Part shown: positions 1 to 5,630 of the stretch, piece by piece
How the letters are laid out: each line of letters opens with the position of its first letter
Numbering within the stretch: the stretch's first letter is position 1
From: Thermoleophilia bacterium
GTDB taxonomy: Bacteria; Actinomycetota; Thermoleophilia; Gaiellales; Gaiellaceae
DNA: 11,323 nucleotides
Direction of reading: 5' to 3'
Assembly: GCA_014534295.1 (NCBI GenBank)
Contig: JACVRU010000048.1
Span: 1 to 11,323 of the forward strand
Program-made: the position numbers and the translations under genes
The notes under the pieces: model-generated
The model's input: only the letters and a program-made list of their open reading frames with translations
Databases searched by the model: none
Told to the model about the DNA's origin: nothing

Positions 1-1
1 C

Positions 2-1159
2 TGCTGGATGAGCCACCGCGACAGCGTGGTGCGCGCGCCCGACGGCTTCATCGTCACGGCGGCCACCGACACCACGCCGGTCGCGGCGATGGAAGACGCC
101 GCGCGCGGGCTCTTCGCCGTCCAGTTCCATCCCGAGGTGGTGCACACGCCCGGTGGGACCGACATGCTCGGCCGCTTCCTCGACGCGTGCGACGCGCCGC
201 GCACGTGGACCGCGCTCCGCTTCATCGAGGAGACCGTCGAGCGCATCCGCGCGGAGGTCGGCGACGAGCCGGTCCTGTGCGCGATCACGGGCGGCGTCGA
301 CTCGGCGGTGGCGGAGCTGCTCGTCCACCGCGCGGTCGGCGACCAGCAGACGTGCGTCTTCGTCGACCACGGGCTGCTTCGCGCCGGCGAGCCGGAACAG
401 GTCGGGTCCGCGTTCGAGGATCACTTCCACGTGCCGCTCGTCCACGTCGACGCGGCCGACCGCTTCCTCGCCCGGCTGGCGGGCGTCGACGACCCCGAGC
501 GCAAGCGCAAGGCGATCGGCGAGGAGTTCATCCGCATCTTCGAGGCCGAGGCGCGCGCGCTCGGCGACGTGCCGTACCTGGTGCAGGGCACGCTCTACTC
601 CGACGTGATCGAGGCGGGCGGCACCGAGGGCGTCGCCGCGAAGATCAAGTCGCACCACAACGTCGGCGGCCTGCCCGAGGACATGCGGATGGAGCTCGTC
701 GAGCCGCTGCGGCTGCTGTTCAAGGACGAGGTGCGGCGCGTCGGCGAAGAGCTCGGGCTGCCCGACCCGATGGTCTGGCGGCACCCGTTCCCAGGGCCGG
801 GCCTCGCGATCCGGATCATCGGCGACGTCACGCAGGAGCGACTCGACGTCCTCCGCGCGGCGGACGCGATCCTGCTCGAGGAGGTGCGCCGCGCCGGGCT
901 CTACCGGGAGCTGTGGCAGTGCTTCGCGGTGCTGCCGGCGATCCGCTCGGTCGGCGTGCAGGGCGACGAGCGAACGTACGGCTACCCGGTCGTGATCCGC
1001 GCGGTGAGCTCGGAGGACGCGATGACGGCGGACTGGGCCCGGCTGCCCTACGACCTGCTCGAGACGATCTCGAGCAGGATCGTCAACGAGATCCCCGAGG
1101 TGAATCGAGTCGTGCTCGACGTCACCTCGAAGCCGCCCGCGACGATCGAGTGGGAGTAG
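2..1159 (+). CDS. guaA: GMP synthase (glutamine-hydrolysing), 5'-truncated
   Basis: GuaA converts XMP to GMP in the cytoplasm, using ATP and ammonia from glutamine, in the last step of guanine nucleotide synthesis. The frame is open from base 2, so the gene begins outside the window; the ATG at position 8 is internal, being the Met of the WMSH motif of the class I amidotransferase domain. About 385 residues are visible. The end of the amidotransferase domain carries FHPEV near position 125, with the His and Glu of the Cys-His-Glu triad; the Cys lies upstream of the window. Next comes the ATP-pyrophosphatase P-loop, here TGGVDS (nt 288-305) instead of the usual SGGVDS. The C-terminal dimerisation domain ends in the canonical KPPATIEWE. 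No frameshift is visible. The arginine in MSHRD, where MSHGD is usual, is a mild oddity. Identification is secure. Confidence 0.97.
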   Translation, partial: CWMSHRDSVVRAPDGFIVTAATDTTPVAAMEDAARGLFAVQFHPEVVHTPGGTDMLGRFLDACDAPRTWTALRFIEETVERIRAEVGDEPVLCAITGGVDSAVAELLVHRAVGDQQTCVFVDHGLLRAGEPEQVGSAFEDHFHVPLVHVDAADRFLARLAGVDDPERKRKAIGEEFIRIFEAEARALGDVPYLVQGTLYSDVIEAGGTEGVAAKIKSHHNVGGLPEDMRMELVEPLRLLFKDEVRRVGEELGLPDPMVWRHPFPGPGLAIRIIGDVTQERLDVLRAADAILLEEVRRAGLYRELWQCFAVLPAIRSVGVQGDERTYGYPVVIRAVSSEDAMTADWARLPYDLLETISSRIVNEIPEVNRVVLDVTSKPPATIEWE

Positions 1160-1213
1160 CCGCGCCCGCGAGCTTGTAGCCCACTCGAGGCGGTGCTTTA
1201 CTGCCTGTTGCCC

Positions 1214-1798
1214 ATGGTTGGGGTCGCTGCGCAGGTCGAGGCTCAGCCGGACGCGCCGCTCGCCTCGCGAAAGGCGGCGACCTTCCTCGACGTGTCCCTC
1301 GCCGGGAACCTCTTCCTCGCCCCATGGATCGCGTTCGACATCGCGTCGGGGGCCACCGGCGAGGACTGGTACTGGATCAGTTACATCCTCGCGTACTTCT
1401 TCGTGATCACGATTCCCGTGCTACTGATGTTTGCCTGGTTCGTCACCTTTCTCGCGCTCTACGTACCGGCCAGGCTCTCCGGGGGCCGGTCGCTCGGCAA
1501 GGCGATCTTCGGCCTGGCAACCGTCGCCGCTGACGGGGGGCCTGCGCGAGGTTGGCAGCTGCGACGCCGCGAGGCTCGACGGGCGTGGCGAATCGCGCTT
1601 GTGTTCCCGGCATTGCGCGACCTGGGTCGTGCTGATCGTGTGGAGCACCGGCGGGCAATGTACGAAGCGGCTAGCCAGACGAGGGTTGTGCCAGCCCCGC
1701 GATCGGTTTCAACGATCGCGCGGGCGGCGGCGGGAGCGGTCATGGCGTTTGCAATCGCGAGCAGCCTGGGCTTCGGGCTCGGGGTGTGGGCGTCGTGA
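1214..1798 (+). CDS. Divergent RDD-family membrane protein
   Basis: This is probably a small integral membrane protein of the RDD family, whose members are mostly of unknown function. Family features are visible in order: an N-terminal R-x2-A-x3-D (RKAATFLD), a first hydrophobic segment, a long hydrophobic stretch after DWYWIS, then SGGRSLGKAIFGLATV, which matches the family's G-x-T-x-G-K-x3-G-x-x-V block, followed by ADGGPA and an Arg-rich segment. Near the end HRRAMYEAASQTRVV matches the usual RRALHD-x2-AGTRVV close, and a last hydrophobic segment lies at the C-terminus. The membrane segment normally found between the last two blocks is replaced by a polar stretch, and a hydrophobic reading of it exists in the next frame (see findings). 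The start is uncertain: ATG 1214 was chosen, but GTG 1193 is in frame and neither has a convincing ribosome binding site. It lies downstream of guaA and is less GC3-biased than its neighbours. Confidence 0.6.
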   Translation: MVGVAAQVEAQPDAPLASRKAATFLDVSLAGNLFLAPWIAFDIASGATGEDWYWISYILAYFFVITIPVLLMFAWFVTFLALYVPARLSGGRSLGKAIFGLATVAADGGPARGWQLRRREARRAWRIALVFPALRDLGRADRVEHRRAMYEAASQTRVVPAPRSVSTIARAAAGAVMAFAIASSLGFGLGVWAS

Positions 1799-1804
1799 GG
1801 CGCG

Positions 1805-2143
1805 TCAGGTAGAGCAGCCGGTCGCGACGGCGAGCGCCTCGCACGCGGTAGCCATCGACGACCTGCCTGCGCGTCCGAGGCGCCGGATCAGACGGCGCCT
1901 GGCGAGCAGGAACGTGTTGTCGAAGTTCGCCACCGACTCGTGGGCGAGCCCTGCCTCGGGGCCGAGGACGACCTCGGTTGCGAGCCCGCGCCTCCGCGTC
2001 GTGATCGGAGCGCAGATTACGGAGTGGAGGAGACGCCCCATCGGATCGCGGGACAGGACGAGTACGGGCCGCCTGTTGTCCCCCGGCACCTCGGCGAACC
2101 ACACCTCGCCGCGGCGAGGCGCGGGATCAGCCGCTCTCGCCAT
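1805..2143 (-). CDS. MazF/PemK-type toxin (endoribonuclease family)
   Basis: This is likely the toxin of a type II toxin-antitoxin pair; characterised members of the family are mRNA interferases. From the ATG at 2143 the protein has 112 residues, normal for the family. The N-terminal block RRGEVWFAEV followed by RRPVLVLSRD matches the family's G-E-V-W and R-P-x-L-V-L-S signatures. It is followed by CAPITTRRRGLATEV and by ESVANFDN, which match the central strand and the conserved segment after it, and a C-terminal helix ends with ACEALAVATGC. The loop between GEVW and RPVL is short. The start lies 17 nt inside the antitoxin gene, so translation is probably coupled; an in-frame start at 2167 would lengthen the protein by 8 residues with no family match. 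The gene ends 6 nt from the oppositely oriented RDD gene. Toxicity and cleavage specificity cannot be read from the sequence. Confidence 0.88.
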   Translation of the reverse strand: MARAADPAPRRGEVWFAEVPGDNRRPVLVLSRDPMGRLLHSVICAPITTRRRGLATEVVLGPEAGLAHESVANFDNTFLLARRRLIRRLGRAGRSSMATACEALAVATGCST

Positions 2144-2390
2144 ACAGGCTGTCGTAGTCGACGTCACCGTCGCCGAGATCCAGCTCGACCGGTAGGTCCG
2201 TGACGTCGAGCTCGTCGGCCTCGAGCGGCTCCCGTGCGTAGGCTGCGACGTCCCGGCGCAACTGCTCCGAGTGGATCAGCCGCTCGAGGGCGACGTCGAC
2301 GGTCTGCGAGAGGCTGCTGAGGGCGAGCAGCGACTTCGCGCGCTCGAGCTTCTCGCGGTCGACCGTCAGTGTCGCCTTCTCGCGTGCCAT
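2127..2390 (-). CDS. Antitoxin of the MazF-type pair (RHH/VapB-like)
   Basis: This 87-residue protein precedes and overlaps the MazF-like toxin, the usual antitoxin-first order. The N-terminal third reads like a ribbon-helix-helix or VapB/CcdA-type DNA-binding domain: a strand (ATLTVD), a helix (EKLERAKSLLAL), then SLSQTVDVALERLI. The middle segment SEQLRRDVAAYAREP is a typical linker helix of actinobacterial antitoxins. The C-terminus from about residue 57 is strongly acidic (ELDLGDGDVDYDSLYGE), as expected for the intrinsically disordered tail that wraps and inhibits a MazF dimer. It most likely represses its own promoter, and a candidate promoter with an inverted repeat sits directly upstream. 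The assignment rests on domain pattern and gene context; the exact antitoxin family is uncertain. Confidence 0.82.
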   Translation of the reverse strand: MAREKATLTVDREKLERAKSLLALSSLSQTVDVALERLIHSEQLRRDVAAYAREPLEADELDVTDLPVELDLGDGDVDYDSLYGESG

Positions 2391-2418
2391 ACGGCGAATA
2401 CTACCTGATGGACGTATG
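2388..2418 (-). promoter_or_regulatory. Candidate leaderless promoter and operator of the toxin-antitoxin pair
   Basis: On the minus strand the hexamer TAGTAT (positions 2403-2398) fits the actinobacterial -10 pattern TANNNT and ends 7 nt before the antitoxin ATG, so transcription could begin at or next to the start codon. No convincing Shine-Dalgarno sequence precedes the ATG. The -10 is flanked by a perfect 6-bp inverted repeat, CATACG (2413-2418 read on the minus strand) and CGTATG (2388-2393, containing the start codon), with 19 nt between the arms. That is a plausible site for antitoxin autoregulation. The -35 region is weak (TTCCAA). Promoter and operator roles are inference. Confidence 0.35.
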
Positions 2419-2431
2419 CTTGGAAGTACAG

Positions 2432-2761
2432 CTACGAGCCGCCGCGGGTCGCCCCGGCGAGCCAGCCGGCGCGCAGCTCGCGCGCCCGCCGGTCGAGCTC
2501 GGCGAGCATCTCGTGCAACTCGTCCGCGTGGGCCCTCAGCTCGCGCACGCGCTGAAGCTCCGCCGCGATCTCGGTCAGCGACATCCCGGGGTCGAGGCCG
2601 GCCAGCCGCTCCTCGCGGCGCGCGAGCTCGCCGCGCATGATCCGCTCGACGGCGGCCCCCTCCTCCGCGAGGCGGCGCAGGTCGGGCTCGATCGGCACAC
2701 GCCCCCTGGCGAGGACGTCCCGGAGCCGCCCCTTCAGCTCGTCGTCCAGATATCCCCCCAC
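2432..2761 (-). CDS. Small helical protein of unknown function
   Basis: The 109-residue reading from GTG 2761 has strong G/C preference at third codon positions and a composition rich in Glu, Arg, Leu and Ala, with long amphipathic stretches of helix or coiled-coil character. There is no signal peptide or membrane segment. I do not recognise a family. An in-frame extension upstream of 2761 lies antisense to the DUF4234-like gene and is Pro/Arg/Glu-rich in the way shadow frames are, so it was not included. The plus-strand frame across the same stretch has no family match. The gene is divergent from the DUF4234-like gene with only 9 nt between the chosen starts, and it ends 41 nt before the antitoxin start. 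It could be transcribed into the toxin-antitoxin pair, although that pair appears to have its own promoter. Confidence 0.6.
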   Translation of the reverse strand: MGGYLDDELKGRLRDVLARGRVPIEPDLRRLAEEGAAVERIMRGELARREERLAGLDPGMSLTEIAAELQRVRELRAHADELHEMLAELDRRARELRAGWLAGATRGGS

Positions 2762-2770
2762 GCTGAGAAG

Positions 2771-3115
2771 ATGGTAAGCGCTGTGAAGCGCCGGCGCCCG
2801 TGGCTCATCCCGCTCTGGACGGTCCTGACCGCGGGGCTCTACTGGTTCTACTGGCACTGGGCGGTCAACCGCGAGCTGCGGGACGCGTTCGTCATGCCGG
2901 TGGGGCCGTTCCTCTCCCTGCTCGCGATCACGGTCGGCTGGGTGCTCGTCTTCCCGCCCTTCCTCGCCTGGTGGCGGCTGCTCGGGCGGATCGACGAAGC
3001 GCAACGCCGGCGCGGGGTCGAGCGCCGGATCGTCAAGCCGGTGGGCTTTCTCCTCTTCCTCACCCTGCTGCTCGGGCCGGTCTACGCGCAGGCGGAGCTG
3101 AACCGCGCCCGATGA
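2771..3115 (+). CDS. DUF4234-like membrane protein
   Basis: This is a 114-residue predicted integral membrane protein. A basic N-terminus (VKRRRPW) is followed by the first hydrophobic segment LIPLWTVLTAGLYWFYWHW and then NRELRDAF, which matches the T-x-G-x-Y-x2-Y-W and N-R-E-L-R signatures of DUF4234 proteins. A second hydrophobic segment lies around LSLLAITVGWVLVFPPFLAWW and a third around VGFLLFLTLLLG. The C-terminal AQAELNR also fits the family. The function of the family is unknown to me. ATG 2771 was chosen; GTG 2783 is an alternative, placed 12 nt after the GAGAAG at 2765-2770. The reading frame is open much further upstream, to about 2369, but that part is antisense to another gene and has no family match. 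The stop overlaps the start of the following oxidoreductase (ATGA), suggesting translational coupling. Confidence 0.8.
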   Translation: MVSAVKRRRPWLIPLWTVLTAGLYWFYWHWAVNRELRDAFVMPVGPFLSLLAITVGWVLVFPPFLAWWRLLGRIDEAQRRRGVERRIVKPVGFLLFLTLLLGPVYAQAELNRAR

Positions 3116-4860
3116 TGGGCCGCCGCCGCGCGGCCCTCGACGCGATCGCGGACACCTTCGTTCCCGGCTGCGTCGAGCGCGGCGTCACCGAGGCGTTCGT
3201 CAGGCTGTTCGTCACCCGCCTCTCCGCCGGGGAGCGCCGGCGGCTCGACGCGCTGCTCGCCCTCTTCGCAGCGCGCGGCTTCCACCGGCTCCCGCGCGCT
3301 CGCCGGGAGCGCGTCCTGCTGGCCTGGGGCGACAGCCGGGTCGCGGTGCGCCGGACGGCCTTCGAGGGGCTACGGCGAGGGCTGCTCGTGCTCTCCTGGT
3401 CGCTGCCCGGGGCGCCCTGGGACGAGCTCGGCTATCCCGGCCCGCTCGGGGTCGACCCGGACGCGCCCGCGAAGCCGCTGGCGCCGATTGCCGCGGCGGG
3501 CGAGCTCCGGCTCGACTGCGAGGTCTGCGTGATCGGGTCGGGCGCGGGCGGCGGGACGGCGGCAGCCGTGCTCGCCAGCGCCGGCCTCGACGTCGTCGTC
3601 CTCGAGGCGGGCGGCTACTTCGGCCCGCCCGACTTCGACGGAGCCGAGCTCGCCGGCCTCCAGCGGCTCTATCTCGACGGCGGTGGGACGGCGACCGACG
3701 ACCAGGGCGTGGGCATCCTCGCCGGCGCCTGCCTGGGCGGCGGAACGGTCGTCAACTACACGACGTCCTTCCGGCTCCCCGACGCCGTGCGCTCGGAGTG
3801 GGGCGGGCCCTTCACGTCGGAGGTCTTCTCGCGCAGCCTCGACGCCGTCTGCGCCCGGCTCGGCGTCAACACGGATCACAACCGTCTGTCGACGCGGGAG
3901 GCGAAGGTGGTGCTCGGGCTCGAGCGGCTCGGTTGGCACGTGGGCCGCATGCCGCGGGACGTCGTCGGCTGCGACCAGGGGCGCGTCTGCGGCTACTGCG
4001 GCTACGGCTGCCGCCTCGGGGCGAAGCAGTCCGCCGACCGCACCTGGCTCGTCGACGCCGCCGCGCACGGCGCCCGCATCGTCGTGGGCGCGCGCGTCGA
4101 GCGGATCTTCCCGGGCCCGGTCGTCGAGGCCGGAGCAGTCACCGTCCGCGCGCAGAAGGTGGTCGTAGCGTGCGGGGCGATCCATACGCCCGCGCTGCTC
4201 CGGCGCTCCGGGCTCGGGAACCGCTGGGTCGGCCGCAACCTGCACCTCCATCCGGTCGCAGGCGCGCTCGGCTTCTTCGACGAGGAGATCAGGCCCTGGG
4301 AGGGAACGCTCCAGGCGATCCATTCGGACGAGTTCGCCGATCTCGACGGTGGCCACGGCTTCCGCTACGAGACGACGGCCGCGCACCCGAGCCTCGCCGC
4401 CGCCTTCCTTCCCTGGCGGGGCTCCGGCGAGCACGAGGAGCTGATGCGCGGTCTGAGGAACGCCGTGCCGCTGGGCGTGCTCCTGCGCGACCGGGACGCG
4501 GGCGAGGTCCGCGGCGGCCGGCCCGTCGTCCGCTACCGCCTCTCGGCCTACGACGCGGCGCACCTCGAGCGCGGGCTGGAAGGTGCCGTGGAGGTGCTCC
4601 GAGCCGCCGGCGCGCGTCGCGTGGTCACCTCGCGCGGCCCCCGCGCGCCGATCGTCCACTCCTTCCATCAGCTGGGCACCGCGCGCATGGGCGGATCGCC
4701 GGAGCTGTCCGCCTGCGACTGGGAGGGGGCCCTCTGGGACGCGCCGGATGTCGTGGTCTGCGACGGTTCGACCTTCCCGACCGCTTCCGGCGTGAACCCG
4801 ATGGTGACCATCTCCGCCGTCGCGCACATGAACGCCCTCGCGCTCGCCGCGCGGGTCTAG
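3112..4860 (+). CDS. GMC-family flavoprotein, long-chain alcohol oxidase/dehydrogenase-like
   Basis: This 582-residue GMC oxidoreductase resembles the long-chain (fatty) alcohol oxidase group, FAD enzymes oxidising alcohols to aldehydes. An N-terminal extension of about 130 residues begins with LDAIADTFVP, like the opening of that group. The FAD-binding Rossmann motif GSGAGG lies at residues 142-147, with VVLEAG after it. A four-cysteine cluster, C287-x5-C293-x2-C296-x3-C300, followed by GAKQSADRTWLVDA, is the group's hallmark. The C-terminal GMC signature is present: HQLGTARMG with catalytic His519, DGSTFPTASGVNPMVTI with Asn562 in the second catalytic position, and a final helix. There is no signal peptide. 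The start is ATG 3112, overlapping the upstream stop by 4 nt; ATG 3115 is equally possible. The partner DUF4234-like gene could provide membrane association, but that is speculation. Substrate and electron acceptor cannot be told from the sequence. Confidence 0.9.
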   Translation: MMGRRRAALDAIADTFVPGCVERGVTEAFVRLFVTRLSAGERRRLDALLALFAARGFHRLPRARRERVLLAWGDSRVAVRRTAFEGLRRGLLVLSWSLPGAPWDELGYPGPLGVDPDAPAKPLAPIAAAGELRLDCEVCVIGSGAGGGTAAAVLASAGLDVVVLEAGGYFGPPDFDGAELAGLQRLYLDGGGTATDDQGVGILAGACLGGGTVVNYTTSFRLPDAVRSEWGGPFTSEVFSRSLDAVCARLGVNTDHNRLSTREAKVVLGLERLGWHVGRMPRDVVGCDQGRVCGYCGYGCRLGAKQSADRTWLVDAAAHGARIVVGARVERIFPGPVVEAGAVTVRAQKVVVACGAIHTPALLRRSGLGNRWVGRNLHLHPVAGALGFFDEEIRPWEGTLQAIHSDEFADLDGGHGFRYETTAAHPSLAAAFLPWRGSGEHEELMRGLRNAVPLGVLLRDRDAGEVRGGRPVVRYRLSAYDAAHLERGLEGAVEVLRAAGARRVVTSRGPRAPIVHSFHQLGTARMGGSPELSACDWEGALWDAPDVVVCDGSTFPTASGVNPMVTISAVAHMNALALAARV

Positions 4861-5120
4861 GCGATGCGGAAGCCGGTGAGGCCCTCCGGCTGCTCGTCGA
4901 AGGTCTCGACGCGGTCGACCCGGGCGCCGCGCGGCCCCTCGCGGGCGAAGGCGGTCAGGCGCTCGACCGCGTCCTCCGATCCCTCGAAGGCGGCCTCGAC
5001 CGTCCCGTCCGGGTTGTTCCGCACCCAGCCGGCGACGCCGTGGCGCTCCGCCAGGCGGCGAGTAGTGTCCCGGAAGAAGACCCCCTGGACGTAACCGTGG
5101 ACGACGACGCGACGCCGCAC
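4857..5120 (-). CDS. Acylphosphatase
   Basis: Acylphosphatases hydrolyse acyl-phosphate bonds (for example acetyl phosphate or carbamoyl phosphate) in the cytoplasm. From GTG 5120 the protein has 87 residues, the usual length. The signature HGYVQGVFFRD gives the phosphate-binding loop with Arg17, and GWVRNNPDGTVE gives the catalytic Asn35. The rest (FEGSEDAVERL, VDRVE, FRIA) follows the family's ferredoxin-like fold to its end. The start codon touches a GGAG, so that GGAG is too close to act as a normal ribosome binding site and the true initiation mode is unclear. No other start codon is available before the first strand without extending upstream into sequence of no family match. The stop shares the palindrome CTAG with the stop of the convergent GMC gene. 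Its 5' end overlaps the divergent glycosylase-like gene. Confidence 0.92.
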   Translation of the reverse strand: MRRRVVVHGYVQGVFFRDTTRRLAERHGVAGWVRNNPDGTVEAAFEGSEDAVERLTAFAREGPRGARVDRVETFDEQPEGLTGFRIA

Positions 5121-5630
5121 CTCCGTAGTTTCGTGGACACCCTCGCCCGGGCGCGGATCGGCGGGACGTTCAACCAGTACGCGGCGGCGCCGCACCTCCG
5201 GGAGCGGCTGCAGGCCTACCTCGAGCTGCGGCGGCAGGCGCCGATCCTCCTCGTGGGCGAGGCCGCGGGGTACCGGGGCGCGCGGGTGAGCGGCCTCCCG
5301 TTCACGTCGGAGCGCCAGGTGTCCGGCTCGGGGCCGGCCGAGGCGAGCGCCACGATCGTGCGCTGCGCGCTGCTGGAGCTCGGCCTCGGGGAGCAGGTTC
5401 TGCTGTGGAACGTCGTCCCGACCCATCCGGGGACGGCGCGTTCGAACCGGCGGCCGACCCGTCCCGAGGTGGCAGGCGGCCTGCCCTTCCTGGAGGCGCT
5501 GGCGCAGGGACGGCGCGTGGTTGCGGTGGGACGGGTGGCCGAGGCGGCGACCGGCGCGCCCTACGTACGGCACCCCTCCCGCGGCGGCGCTTCGCGGTTC
5601 CGCGCCGGGCTGCTTGAATCGCTCGGATGA
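5097..5630 (+). CDS. Uracil-DNA glycosylase superfamily protein
   Basis: This protein of about 177 residues probably removes uracil or a related damaged base from DNA as the first step of base excision repair. Motif 1 is VGEAAGYRG (residues about 53-61), followed by GLPFTSERQ, like the GExPG and G-x-PF blocks of family 4/5 glycosylases. The middle block WNVVPTHPG with SNRRPTRPEV mirrors the N-V-V and NR-P-T segment of those enzymes. Motif 2 is HPSRGG at residues 159-164. I see no four-cysteine iron-sulfur ligand set like that of family 4. The start is uncertain: GTG 5097 keeps the helix before ARIGGTFNQY, and GTG 5133 is the alternative; neither has a good Shine-Dalgarno. With 5097 the gene overlaps the divergent acylphosphatase by 24 nt. 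The stop overlaps the MFS gene by 4 nt (ATGA), suggesting one transcript. Activity on uracil is inferred from the superfamily. Confidence 0.82.
   Translation: MDDDATPHLRSFVDTLARARIGGTFNQYAAAPHLRERLQAYLELRRQAPILLVGEAAGYRGARVSGLPFTSERQVSGSGPAEASATIVRCALLELGLGEQVLLWNVVPTHPGTARSNRRPTRPEVAGGLPFLEALAQGRRVVAVGRVAEAATGAPYVRHPSRGGASRFRAGLLESLG

Noticed and set aside
9..16. Further copy of the glmM palindrome near the window start
   Set aside because: Only a half-arm (GAGCCAC) is present, and it encodes the conserved GuaA SH residues; no inverted partner.
2369..2770. Long N-terminal extension of the DUF4234-like protein
   Set aside because: The frame is open, but the translation has no family match and is antisense to a better-coding minus-strand gene; the family normally begins close to the first membrane segment.
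3370..4827. Long open minus-strand frame (about 485 codons) opposite the GMC gene
   Set aside because: Low-complexity Ala/Arg/Asp/Gly translation without family features; the plus strand has all GMC motifs.
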